NCBI GenBank assembly: GCA_913009215.1
Contig: CAJVXG010000019.1
Span: forward strand, 1-14,592
DNA length: 14,592 nucleotides
Reading direction: 5' to 3'
DNA from: an uncultured Gammaproteobacteria bacterium
GTDB taxonomy: Bacteria; Pseudomonadota; Gammaproteobacteria; Acidiferrobacterales; CAJVXG01
The notes below the pieces were generated by a model. That model saw nothing but the letters and a program-made list of their open reading frames with translations. It had not been told where the DNA came from and searched no databases. The position numbers and the translations under genes were made by a program. Position 1 is the first letter of the stretch; the number at the start of each line of letters is the position of its first letter. Below are positions 1 through 6,868 of this stretch, piece by piece.

Positions 1-253
1 TTTCACCGGAAATCGTCAACACGCCATTTTCGATGGTGACATCGATATCTTCTTTCTTGACGCCGGGAAGTTCGGCATGGATCACATATTCGTTATCCCG
101 TTCCTTGACGTCCATCGCCGGAATCAAGTCTTCACGGACATTTTCCTCATACCAGTCGCTGGGTTGGAGAAAATTCTCAAACAAACCGCCAAAACGGTCG
201 GCTGGGAACGCCAACCTGTTTTGACCAGGGGATCGAGCTACCAATCTGTTCAT
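1..253 (-). CDS. Hsp20/alpha-crystallin small heat-shock protein (3' end outside window)
   Basis: This is an ATP-independent holdase chaperone that binds unfolding proteins in the cytoplasm until Hsp70/ClpB refold them. The visible 84 residues hold an N-terminal arm (about 1-42, with AFPADRFGGLFENF, a common Hsp20 N-terminal pattern). The start of the alpha-crystallin domain follows (about 43 on: IPAMDVKERDNEYVIHAELP, then GVKKEDIDV and GVLTISGE). The rest of the domain and the C-terminal IxI tail lie beyond position 1. The ATG at 253 is preceded by a near-perfect Shine-Dalgarno, AAGGAGGTG, so the start is secure. The gene lies 210 bases downstream of hslU on the same strand. It has its own sigma-32-like promoter and an FNR-type palindrome (separate entries), so it is probably transcribed independently. 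Family assignment is firm; which Hsp20 paralogue it is cannot be told. Confidence 0.93.
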   Translation of the reverse strand, partial: MNRLVARSPGQNRLAFPADRFGGLFENFLQPSDWYEENVREDLIPAMDVKERDNEYVIHAELPGVKKEDIDVTIENGVLTISGE

Positions 254-326
254 ATCACACCTCCTTGGGTTAAGAAGCCTGAAACATTTAATAAATTCAG
301 CTTATATCAAAACAACGGAAATCGCC

Positions 327-340
327 TTGATGCGCATCAA
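327..340 (-). promoter_or_regulatory. FNR/Anr-type binding site upstream of hsp20
   Basis: TTGATGCGCATCAA is a perfect 14-base palindrome and matches the FNR/Anr consensus TTGAT-N4-ATCAA at every fixed base. It lies between the sigma-32-like promoter and the hsp20 start. A TATAAG hexamer (minus strand, 301-306) sits 20 bases downstream of it. That would place the box centre about 39-41 bases before a start near 292-294, close to the class II activator position. Binding and activation are inferred. Confidence 0.5.
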
Positions 341-381
341 ACATCGCTGTACTAACTATGTAACGACATCCGCTGATTCCA

Positions 382-409
382 ATATGGGGATAGTGCCAAT
401 GAATTCAAG
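382..409 (-). promoter_or_regulatory. Sigma-32 (heat-shock) promoter of hsp20
   Basis: On the minus strand, CTTGAAT (403-409) and CCCCATAT (382-389) are separated by 13 bases. The sigma-32 consensus is CTTGAAA, 11-16 bases, CCCCATnT, so 14 of the 15 scored positions allow a match. Transcription would start near 374, giving a leader of about 120 nucleotides before hsp20 that contains the FNR-type palindrome. Confidence 0.75.
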
Positions 410-463
410 TCCGGGCCGGATATTTTTTATAGAGTAGTGGGGAGTCAAAAAACCAGCAATTTT

Positions 464-1810
464 CTACAGGATATAGCGGGCCAGATCCTCGTCGCCCACG
501 AGCTCGGAGAGATACTCGTCAACATAGGCCGCATCAACCACGACGGTGTCGCCTGCCCGGTCGGCGGCCTCAAAGGACACGGTCTCCAGCAAGCGTTCCA
601 TCACGGTGTGCAGTCGACGGGCGCCGATATTCTCGGTTTTTTCATTGACCTGCCATGCCACCTCGGCGACACGGCGAATACCGCTATCCTTAAACCTCAG
701 GGTCAGGCCCTCGGTAGCCAGCAAGGCGATATACTGCTCTGACAGGGAGGCATCGGGTTCTGTCAGGATACGAACAAAATCATCGACGCCCAGGGAACGT
801 AATTCAACACGAATCGGCAAACGCCCCTGTAACTCCGGGATCAGGTCGGAAGGCCTGGAGAGATGAAAGGCCCCGGAGGCAATAAAAAGAATATGGTCGG
901 TTTTGACCATCCCATATTTGGTCGTCACCGTACATCCTTCCACCAGTGGCAACAGATCGCGCTGCACCCCTTCACGTGACACATCGTGGCCCTGGGCATC
1001 CGAACGGCCGACAATCTTGTCCAGCTCATCCAGAAATACGATACCGTGCTGCTCGGCACGTTCCAGCGCCAGGTCCTTGGCTTCATCCTCATTAATCAAG
1101 CTGGAGGCCTCCTCTTCGACAAGCAACTTTAACGCCTCTTTAATTTTTACCTTTCGGGTCTTGGTCTTGGGTGACCCCATATTCTGGAACATGCCTTGCA
1201 ACTGGGAGGTCATTTCTTCCATACCCGGTGGCGCAATAATCTCCACCCCCATGGATTGGACACTGAGTTCGACCTCAATCTCTTTCTCATCAAGACTGCC
1301 TTCACGTAACTGTTTACGGAATCGCTGCCGGGCAGCGCCATCATTGGTGCTGGTCTGTTCCTCGGCGCCAACAGCAAAACCCATCTCTCTTGCCGGAGGC
1401 AGCAATATATCCAGGACCTTTTCCTCGGCCAGGTCCTCGGCACGCACCTTGACCTTCTCCAGTTCCTGGGTGCGCGTCATCTTCACGGCCACATCGACCA
1501 GGTCACGAACGATAGAGTCCACCTCACGGCCGACGTATCCTACTTCAGTAAACTTGGTGGCTTCCACCTTGATAAAGGGGGCATTGGCCAACTTCGCCAG
1601 TCGTCGCGATATTTCGGTTTTACCGACACCGGTGGGGCCAATCATCAAGATGTTCTTTGGTGTTATTTCACTACGCAGTTCTTCATCATTGACCTGGGCG
1701 CGGCGCCAGCGATTACGCAGCGCAATGGATACGGCACGTTTGGCGGCGCTCTGGCCAATAATATGTTTGTCCAGTTCCTCGACAATTTCCCGCGGTGTCA
1801 TTTGCGTCAT
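464..1810 (-). CDS. hslU: HslU, ATPase/unfoldase subunit of the HslVU protease
   Basis: HslU is the AAA+ (ClpY) hexamer that unfolds cytoplasmic substrates with ATP and feeds them into the HslV peptidase. The 448 residues are close to the usual length (443 in E. coli). The start MTQMTPREIVEELDKHIIGQ is typical of the family. Visible motifs are Walker A GPTGVGKT at 58-65, the pore loop GYVG at 91-94, Walker B VFLDELDK at 258-265, the arginine finger region around R330 (ELQGRLPIRVEL), and sensor-2 GARR at 396-399. The C-terminus DLARYIL is the tail that docks into HslV and activates it. The I domain lies between about 110 and 240. The gene follows hslV by five bases, so both are expressed from one message; a GGAG lies 11 bases before the ATG, inside hslV. 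Nothing is missing or broken. Confidence 0.98.
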   Translation of the reverse strand: MTQMTPREIVEELDKHIIGQSAAKRAVSIALRNRWRRAQVNDEELRSEITPKNILMIGPTGVGKTEISRRLAKLANAPFIKVEATKFTEVGYVGREVDSIVRDLVDVAVKMTRTQELEKVKVRAEDLAEEKVLDILLPPAREMGFAVGAEEQTSTNDGAARQRFRKQLREGSLDEKEIEVELSVQSMGVEIIAPPGMEEMTSQLQGMFQNMGSPKTKTRKVKIKEALKLLVEEEASSLINEDEAKDLALERAEQHGIVFLDELDKIVGRSDAQGHDVSREGVQRDLLPLVEGCTVTTKYGMVKTDHILFIASGAFHLSRPSDLIPELQGRLPIRVELRSLGVDDFVRILTEPDASLSEQYIALLATEGLTLRFKDSGIRRVAEVAWQVNEKTENIGARRLHTVMERLLETVSFEAADRAGDTVVVDAAYVDEYLSELVGDEDLARYIL

Positions 1811-1815
1811 GCGAA

Positions 1816-2355
1816 TCAGATCTCCAGTTCTTCAATTGTCAAATTACTGTTGGTATAAACACAAATATCCCCGGCAACTTGCAGACTCTTCTCTACAATA
1901 GTGCGCGCATCCAGCTCGGTATTTTCCATCAGGGCCCTGGCGGCAGACTGAGCCATCGGGCCACCGGAGCCAATGGCGATATAACCGGATTCCGGCTCAA
2001 TAACATCACCGGTACCGGAGATCAGCAATGTTGCCGTCTCGTCGGCCACCAGTAACATGGCCTCCAGGCGCCTTAACATGCGATCGGTACGCCAGTCTTT
2101 GGCCAGCTCGACCGCAGAACGCGTCAAATGTCCCTGGTACTTTTCCAGTTTTCCCTCAAAGCGTTCAAACAGGGTAAAGGCATCGGCCGTGCCACCGGCA
2201 AAACCGGATATAACATTGTCTTTATATAAGCGGCGCACCTTACGGGCATTGCCCTTCATAACGGTCTCGCCCAACGTCACCTGGCCATCGCCACCAATAA
2301 CGACTTTGTCTCCCCGCCGTACTGCGAGGATCGTTGTTCCGTGTAATATTTCCAA
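1816..2355 (-). CDS. hslV: HslV, proteasome-like peptidase of the HslVU protease
   Basis: HslV is the N-terminal-threonine peptidase (ClpQ, family T1) that forms a double hexameric chamber capped by HslU. The reading frame opens with a TTG start (2353-2355), since no ATG or GTG lies upstream in frame nearby, and AGG sits six bases before it. The predicted start is MEILHG followed by TTILAVRRGD, so the catalytic threonine is residue 7 and a six-residue propeptide must be removed. E. coli only removes the initiator Met; a short propeptide of this kind is known in other proteobacteria. In mature numbering the active-site set T1, D17 (GGDG) and K33 (ARK) is complete. GSGGPMAQSAARAL and VAGDICVYTNSN are also family-typical. 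Length is 179 residues, 173 when mature. It is the first gene of the hslVU operon. Confidence 0.97.
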   Translation of the reverse strand: MEILHGTTILAVRRGDKVVIGGDGQVTLGETVMKGNARKVRRLYKDNVISGFAGGTADAFTLFERFEGKLEKYQGHLTRSAVELAKDWRTDRMLRRLEAMLLVADETATLLISGTGDVIEPESGYIAIGSGGPMAQSAARALMENTELDARTIVEKSLQVAGDICVYTNSNLTIEELEI

Positions 2356-2391
2356 TTTCGACCTGTGATTTACTATTGTGGATAATTGATA

Positions 2392-2403
2392 CGGTAATTA
2401 CCG
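2392..2403 (-). repeat. Perfect 12-base palindrome in the hslVU leader
   Basis: CGGTAATTACCG is self-complementary over 12 bases. It lies 36 bases upstream of the hslV start and just downstream of the predicted transcription start, so it should be in the 5' leader of the message. It may be an operator or a small mRNA stem. A structured 5' leader that stabilises the hslVU message is known in E. coli, but the sequence here cannot show that. Confidence 0.4.
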
Positions 2404-2414
2404 CCTACCCGGTG

Positions 2415-2445
2415 ATTATATACCAGTGGGACAAACTAAATACAA
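2415..2445 (-). promoter_or_regulatory. Probable sigma-70 promoter of hslVU
   Basis: On the minus strand, TTGTAT (2440-2445) is followed after 17 bases by TATATA (2417-2422), which overlaps a perfect TATAAT (2415-2420). TGG precedes the -10 in the manner of an extended -10. Transcription would start near 2408, leaving a leader of about 50 nucleotides. No convincing sigma-32 element was found here, although hslVU is a heat-shock operon in E. coli. Confidence 0.5.
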
Positions 2446-2490
2446 TCCGGGTCAAACATCCCGACAAACCGTTGCTGGTATGTATCTAAA

Positions 2491-3771
2491 TCAGCCAAGC
2501 AGTATCTTCTTCTCTCCCTCGCTGCGGCCGATGACCACCGCACCGCAGGAATCGCTAAACACATTGACACTGGTGCGGCACATATCCAGGAACCGGTCCA
2601 CGGCCAGAATCAGGACAATACCCTCATCGGGAATATCGAATTTTTTCATAATCACAACAATGGCGACCAGACTGGCCTGCGGCACCGCCGCAACACCAAT
2701 AGAGGTCAACAAGGCAATAAAAACAATAATGAATTGTGCCGCAAAACTTAACGGCACCCCGTAGGCCTGGGCAATAAAAATAACGGCAACGCATTCAAAC
2801 AGGGCAGTACCATCCATATTAATAGTCGTGCCCAGCGGTACCGTAAAACTGGTGATCTTGTTGGATACCCCTGCATTCTTCTCTACACACTCCAGCGTCA
2901 CCGGTAATGTAGCCGCGGAAGATGCTGTGGAGAAGGCGGTCAGCAATGCCGGCGCCATTGCCTGGTAGTGCCTCCAGGGGTTGACCCTGGCGATAAAACG
3001 AAGCACCAGAGGCAACACCACCAGGAAGTGGATCAACAAGGCGGCCAGCACGGTAAGTATAAACCAGATCAGTAATTTGAATACCTCGGGACCGGAGGTA
3101 GTGACAATACCGGCAACGAGGGCAAACACACCTATGGGGGTAAACTTCATCACCAGACTGGTAATACGCATCATGATTTCGAAGATAGCCTGCCATAAAT
3201 TTTTCATGGTGCTGGCATATTTGGCAGTAATTCTGGTCATGAAGAAACCAAACAGCAGGCAAAAGAAAATCAGCCCTATGAGTTGTCCATTATCAGCTGC
3301 CGCGGCAAAAATATTGGCCGGGATCATGTCCTTAAATAAATTAAGGATGTCGGCCGGTTGACGAACTTGAGCATTTTGCAGGATCTGACTGGCATCGCCC
3401 GGCAAATGAATCACATCCTTGGCCAGTTGACCATTAATGACCCCGGGGTTGATCAGATTGACCATCAGCAGGCCAACGAAAATAGCCACCAGGCTGGTAG
3501 CCATATAATACAACATGGTTTTGCCGCCGAGTCGTCCGATGGAAGCCTTTTTACCAATATTGGCAACGCCCGTAATAATAGATGCCGTAATCAGCGGCAC
3601 TATCAGCATCTTCAGGGCATTAATGAACAGGGAGCCTGTAAACTTGTAACCCGCAAGCAGCTGAGGCTGATAGTCCCCGGCAAATTCCCGTGTCAGGGTG
3701 CCCACCAGGACGGCCAGCGCCAGAGCAATCAGTACTTGCCAGTGAAGTTTGAGTTGTAACAGTTTGCGCAT
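2491..3771 (-). CDS. Dicarboxylate/amino acid:cation symporter (DAACS family)
   Basis: This is an inner-membrane secondary transporter of the GltP/GltPh/DctA superfamily, which imports glutamate, aspartate or C4-dicarboxylates with Na+ or H+. The 426 residues hold eight expected membrane segments and both re-entrant hairpins. HP1 carries the serine-rich motif AFSTASSAATLP (279-290), TM7 carries NMDGT (318-322), and HP2 carries SIGVAAVPQASLV (357-369). TM8 reads DRFLDMCRTSVNVFSDS (392-408), with D392, D396, R399, T400 and N403 in place. The arginine at 399 matches the residue that binds the side-chain carboxylate in acidic-substrate members, so an acidic substrate is likely. Choice between glutamate/aspartate and dicarboxylates, and between Na+ and H+, is not possible. 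It is flanked by hslV (135 bases) and msrQ (64 bases) and is probably its own unit. A weak AGG precedes the ATG. Confidence 0.95.
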   Translation of the reverse strand: MRKLLQLKLHWQVLIALALAVLVGTLTREFAGDYQPQLLAGYKFTGSLFINALKMLIVPLITASIITGVANIGKKASIGRLGGKTMLYYMATSLVAIFVGLLMVNLINPGVINGQLAKDVIHLPGDASQILQNAQVRQPADILNLFKDMIPANIFAAAADNGQLIGLIFFCLLFGFFMTRITAKYASTMKNLWQAIFEIMMRITSLVMKFTPIGVFALVAGIVTTSGPEVFKLLIWFILTVLAALLIHFLVVLPLVLRFIARVNPWRHYQAMAPALLTAFSTASSAATLPVTLECVEKNAGVSNKITSFTVPLGTTINMDGTALFECVAVIFIAQAYGVPLSFAAQFIIVFIALLTSIGVAAVPQASLVAIVVIMKKFDIPDEGIVLILAVDRFLDMCRTSVNVFSDSCGAVVIGRSEGEKKILLG

Positions 3772-3835
3772 CGCCTACTTGGTGCTTTTATTTTTTTGGA
3801 CCAGAGTGTCGGCATTCTAGGGGGTTGTCAAACTT

Positions 3836-4450
3836 TTAGCCAGTAACAGCCTCTGTATTCCTGCTTTTATAGTAGAAATACAGCCGGTATCCCAGCAATG
3901 CGGTCAAAGCTATTGCATAATACATTGGTTCAGTAATATCTTTTTTAACCAACCACAGGAAGTGCAGTACTCCGCCGATCGCAATCACATAAATCATTTT
4001 ATGCAGCCGTTGCCAGCGCCTTGCCCCCAGCCGCTTCACCATGCCATTAGTGGATGTCATTACCAATGGCAGCAATAAAATAAAGCAACTAAAGCCTACC
4101 GTGACATAGGGGTGTTCAACAACATCTTCAATAATAAAGGACCAGTCGAAACTCTGGTCCAGGAGATAAATCGTAAAATGCAAACAGGCGTAAAAGAAGG
4201 CGAACAAACCCAGCATACGACGGAAACGCAACAACGTATTAAACCCACTTATGCGTCTTAACGGCGTAATACCCAAAGTCAGTAACAAAAATCTCAACGT
4301 CCAGTCGCCGGTAAAGTGGGTTACGGCCTTGACCGGTTCCTCACCCAGGCCCTGGAACTGTGCGTACCAGACAAAATACAACAAAGGTATCAAGCACAGT
4401 ACAAAAACAGCGGGCTTATAAACCCACTTGATCCATTGTGATGTAGTCAT
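3836..4450 (-). CDS. msrQ: MsrQ, heme-binding membrane subunit of methionine sulfoxide reductase
   Basis: MsrQ is the b-type heme membrane protein that passes electrons from the quinone pool or a flavin reductase to periplasmic MsrP. The 204 residues match the family length and contain about six hydrophobic segments. Conserved features are TGDWTLRFLLLTLGITPLRR (47-66), FRRMLGLFAFFYACLH with H91, and RRWQRLHKMIYV with H150. H163 follows in GGVLHFLW. H91, H150 and H163 match histidines conserved in the family and linked to heme binding. The gene starts 23 bases after the msrP stop, on the same strand, which is the standard msrP-msrQ arrangement, so the two should be co-transcribed and act together. 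Confidence 0.96.
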   Translation of the reverse strand: MTTSQWIKWVYKPAVFVLCLIPLLYFVWYAQFQGLGEEPVKAVTHFTGDWTLRFLLLTLGITPLRRISGFNTLLRFRRMLGLFAFFYACLHFTIYLLDQSFDWSFIIEDVVEHPYVTVGFSCFILLLPLVMTSTNGMVKRLGARRWQRLHKMIYVIAIGGVLHFLWLVKKDITEPMYYAIALTALLGYRLYFYYKSRNTEAVTG

Positions 4451-4473
4451 GAGAAACCGTATCTTGCTTGCCG

Positions 4474-5457
4474 CTAAAAAAACTTTTTTAAATCCATCCT
4501 GGTATAAAGATGTGCCACTTGCCCGGCATAGCCATTAAACGGCAGCGTCTTGCGTTTGGCGCGCAACAGAGCCTCGTACCAGGAACCGGAGGCGATGCGC
4601 CGTTCACGTGCCTGACTCCAGCGCGGATGAGCAACATCGGGGTTAACATTGGCATAGAAACCATACTCCCGTGGAGCGGCCTGGTTCCAGGTGGTCCTCG
4701 GCTGCGTAGACGTGAAACGTATCTTGACAATAGATTTGATGCTTTTAAATCCATACTTCCATGGCACCACCAAACGAATAGGTGCGCCATTTTGTGGCGG
4801 CATAAATTCACCATAAATACCCACCGCCAGAATAGTCAGGGGATGCATGGCTTCATCCAGTCGCAAGGCTTCAACATAAGGCCAGGGCAGACTGCCACCA
4901 AAAATGCCTGGACGTTGTCCTGGCATTTGTTTTGGGTCGTACAGAGTAGTGAACTCGACATATTTGGCGCGGGAGGTGGGCTGTAAACGTTTGATAATAT
5001 CGCGCAGTGGAATACCCACCCAGGGTATCACCATGGACCAGGCCTCGACACAGCGCAGGCGGTATATACGTTCTTCGAGGCGATGCATTCTAATAAGGTC
5101 ATCAAAATCATAGCTCACTGCCTTTTTTATCTCCCCCTCTACCCGAACGGTCCAGGGGCGGGTCTTGAGATTCTTCGCATATTTAACGGGATCACCTTTA
5201 GCGGTACCGAATTCATAGAAATTATTGTGGCCATAGATAAATTTCTTTTCCGTAAGCGCCTCTTTCAGTGTGTAGATACTCTTATGCACCTTCGGAATCT
5301 TGTCACTCGCCTCGACTTCATCGATACCAATCAAGGGAGTCGTCGCCAGCGCCACGGAACCGGCCGCCAGGGTGCGCATAAACGTTCTACGTGAGGCATA
5401 GAGGTCCGGATCCGTTATTTCTGATGTCTTGATATCGTCCGGTTTTTTGATAATCAC
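4474..5457 (-). CDS. msrP: MsrP, periplasmic methionine sulfoxide reductase, molybdopterin catalytic subunit
   Basis: MsrP (formerly YedY) reduces protein-bound methionine sulfoxide in the periplasm, repairing proteins damaged by reactive oxygen or chlorine species. The 327 residues begin with a Tat signal: the twin arginines R23-R24 in SRRTFMRTLA, then a hydrophobic stretch ending near VEA (48-50). The protein is therefore exported folded with its cofactor. Family landmarks are GHNNFYEFG (76-84), LEERIYRLRCVEAWSMV (127-143, with C136 the molybdenum ligand), PPQNGAPIRLVVPWKYGFK (220-238) and EYGFYANVNP (264-273). The start is a GTG at 5455-5457, preceded by GAGGAAGGA; no ATG gives a complete Tat signal. 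It leads the msrPQ operon. The upstream 235 bases overlap a gene relic, and no clear sigma-70 promoter was seen there. Confidence 0.97.
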   Translation of the reverse strand: MIIKKPDDIKTSEITDPDLYASRRTFMRTLAAGSVALATTPLIGIDEVEASDKIPKVHKSIYTLKEALTEKKFIYGHNNFYEFGTAKGDPVKYAKNLKTRPWTVRVEGEIKKAVSYDFDDLIRMHRLEERIYRLRCVEAWSMVIPWVGIPLRDIIKRLQPTSRAKYVEFTTLYDPKQMPGQRPGIFGGSLPWPYVEALRLDEAMHPLTILAVGIYGEFMPPQNGAPIRLVVPWKYGFKSIKSIVKIRFTSTQPRTTWNQAAPREYGFYANVNPDVAHPRWSQARERRIASGSWYEALLRAKRKTLPFNGYAGQVAHLYTRMDLKKFF

Positions 5458-5542
5458 ACGTCCTTCCTCGTAACTAATATTATTAAACCTATGACCCTGC
5501 TGACGATTCTAAGTTCAGTTATAGCCTGACTTTAAGTTATAA

Positions 5543-5683
5543 AACGCATCAACACACCAGCCAGATCAAACAATCACTCCACAAAAAATATGGAAAAAGG
5601 CCATGTATGTTGCTGTCTATGAGAACGGATTACAGGAACAGGTCGGTCGTGGCGAGAATCGTGGTCGCCAGTTACCGCATTAG
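5543..5683 (+). pseudogene. Relic of a DUF1223 (COG5429)-like secreted protein gene
   Basis: One plus-strand frame, open from just after a TAA at 5540-5542 to a TAG at 5681-5683, encodes 46 residues. Its second half reads VAVYENGL (from about 5609) followed by VGRGENRGRQLPH. This closely resembles the GENRGR signature in the C-terminal half of DUF1223 proteins, which are thioredoxin-like and predicted to be secreted. A full protein has over 200 residues. Here the thioredoxin-like N-terminal half with its CxxC site is absent, and the TAG falls before the VVR motif that normally follows. The 5' side runs into the msrP upstream region. I read it as a decayed fragment left when the msrP side was joined to the htpX side. 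The match is from memory of the family, and a small coding gene starting at ATG 5603 is a less likely alternative. Confidence 0.55.
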
Positions 5684-5692
5684 CATTGTGCC

Positions 5693-5727
5693 AATAAAAA
5701 GGCATGCCCAGGGCATGCCTTTTTATT
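5693..5727 (-). terminator. Bidirectional rho-independent terminator downstream of htpX
   Basis: Arms AATAAAAAGGCATGCC (5693-5708) and its exact complement (5712-5727) enclose a three-base loop. The GC core is eight pairs and each strand ends in a T-rich run (TTTTTATT). It begins 17 bases past the htpX stop and would end the htpX message. In the other direction it could end any plus-strand message from the DUF1223-like relic. Confidence 0.85.
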
Positions 5728-5744
5728 TAACCGCCTCCCGGAGA

Positions 5745-6632
5745 TCAATTAACCGGGTTGCGCTGCAAGGTCGCAATGCGCTCTTCCAGTGGGGGGTGAG
5801 ACATAAACAAGCGCCTGAAACCACTGTTACGTTTGCCGGAGATGCCAAAGGCGGCCATCTGCTTTGGCATAACAGTCTCTCCTGCATCACCCTTCAGGCG
5901 TTCCAGTGCGGCAATCATTTTCTCCCGTCCTGCCAGTTTGGCACCGCCTGCGTCCGCATGGAATTCCCGCTTGCGACTGAACCACATAACAATGGTGCTG
6001 GCCAGGATGGTCAGAATTATTTGCATCACGATTACTGTAATAAAGTAACCTATACCAAAACCACGACTCCGAAAAACTACCTTATCAACGACAAAACCAA
6101 TGACTCGTGAAAGAAAGAACACAAACGTGTTTAGTACGCCCATCAATAATGTCATTGTAATCATATCGCCATTGGCAACATGGCTGATCTCGTGACCCAG
6201 CACCGCCTCAACCTCGCCCCTTTCCATACTATTCAACAATCCCGTACTGACTGCGACCAGGGCCTTGTTGCGCCGCATACCGGTGGCGAAGGCATTCATT
6301 TCCGGTGAATCAAAGACTGCAACCTCCGGCATGCCGATACCGGCGCGCCTGGCTTGTTGCCTGACCGTATTCAGCAGCCACATTTCGGTCTCGTTGCCAG
6401 GCTTCTCTATAACTCTTGCGCCCGTTGATCGTTTTGCTATCCATTTGGATATGGCTAAAGATATAAAAGACCCGCCAAAACCAAAAACCGCAGCTATTAC
6501 CAAAAAGTACGTTATCGGAATATCGGTTCCCTGCTCATACAGCAGCCTCTCAACACCGAATATCTGCAATACAATAGTTAATACGACTATTATGGCAAGG
6601 TTAGTCGCAAGGAATAAAAAAATACGCTTCAT
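5745..6632 (-). CDS. htpX: HtpX, inner-membrane zinc metalloprotease
   Basis: HtpX (family M48) degrades misfolded inner-membrane proteins, working alongside FtsH. The 295 residues match the usual length (293 in E. coli). Two hydrophobic N-terminal segments lie at about 4-24 and 39-62. The zinc site is HEISH (147-151), and the third ligand is E223 in SRKREFHAD. Two more hydrophobic segments lie at about 158-182 and 193-217. The C-terminal FMSHPPLEERIATL (276-289) is family-typical. A CTTGAAC-N14-TCTTATTT element upstream resembles a sigma-32 promoter, fitting heat-shock control as in E. coli. The ATG at 6632 overlaps the stop of a possible five-codon leader ORF, and the best Shine-Dalgarno belongs to that leader rather than to htpX. 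Confidence 0.97.
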   Translation of the reverse strand: MKRIFLFLATNLAIIVVLTIVLQIFGVERLLYEQGTDIPITYFLVIAAVFGFGGSFISLAISKWIAKRSTGARVIEKPGNETEMWLLNTVRQQARRAGIGMPEVAVFDSPEMNAFATGMRRNKALVAVSTGLLNSMERGEVEAVLGHEISHVANGDMITMTLLMGVLNTFVFFLSRVIGFVVDKVVFRSRGFGIGYFITVIVMQIILTILASTIVMWFSRKREFHADAGGAKLAGREKMIAALERLKGDAGETVMPKQMAAFGISGKRNSGFRRLFMSHPPLEERIATLQRNPVN

Positions 6633-6646
6633 AGAGAAAACCCCAT
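6629..6646 (-). CDS. Possible five-codon leader ORF coupled to htpX
   Basis: An ATG at 6644-6646 encodes MGFSL and stops at TGA (6629-6631), which overlaps the htpX ATG as ATGA. CAAAGGT lies four bases before this ATG, an ideal distance. The direct signal for htpX is only GGGG, eight bases before its ATG and inside the leader ORF. Translational coupling through this leader is plausible but inferred; the ORF is so short that chance is a real possibility. Confidence 0.3.
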   Translation of the reverse strand: MGFSL

Positions 6647-6678
6647 ATTTACCTTTGTTAATTGAATGTTACTGTATT

Positions 6679-6707
6679 AAATAAGACCACTACAAGGCAA
6701 GTTCAAG
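6679..6707 (-). promoter_or_regulatory. Sigma-32-like promoter of htpX
   Basis: On the minus strand, CTTGAAC (6701-6707) is followed after 14 bases by TCTTATTT (6679-6686). The -35 matches the heat-shock consensus at six of seven bases; the -10 matches CCCCATnT only in part (second C, A, T and last T). Transcription would start near 6670, giving a leader of about 38 nucleotides. E. coli htpX is a sigma-32 gene, which supports the reading. Confidence 0.45.
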
Positions 6708-6796
6708 TAACTAAGGCGCTGAAAAACCAAGAACTTTCAGGGAATCCTATGTGGAAAATGACAGAATACAGAAACACTATTAAAATCAACAAGAAG

Positions 6797-6805
6797 TGCT
6801 ATATT
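6797..6805 (+). promoter_or_regulatory. Candidate extended -10 for the unknown gene-sthA operon
   Basis: TGCTATATT fits the extended -10 form TGnTATAAT with one mismatch in the hexamer. No good -35 is seen 16-18 bases upstream. Transcription would start near 6812, at a small hairpin CGGG-CATCA-CCCG, leaving a leader of roughly 55 nucleotides before the GTG start at 6869. The remaining bases between htpX and this gene show nothing else I can name. Confidence 0.3.
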
Positions 6806-6868
6806 TTCGGGCATCACCCGGTTTTTTAATGACAACAATTCATTGCCTAACTTAAGGCTCATAGCAAC

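Noticed and set aside
903..1901. Long plus-strand open frame (332 codons) opposite hslU
   Set aside because: It is antisense to a fully conserved HslU, serine/arginine-rich in the manner of a complement frame, and resembles no family.
3826..3831. Consensus TTGACA (minus strand) before the symporter gene
   Set aside because: No acceptable -10 hexamer at 16-18 bases, so I do not call a promoter.
5607..6110. Plus-strand open frame of 167 codons across the terminator and htpX end
   Set aside because: It runs through the strong terminator and antisense to htpX; the DUF1223-like residues are in a different frame.
6804..6826. CGGG-CATCA-CCCG followed by TTTTTT, as a terminator
   Set aside because: The stem is four base pairs and no plus-strand gene precedes it; more likely part of the leader of the gene at 6869.
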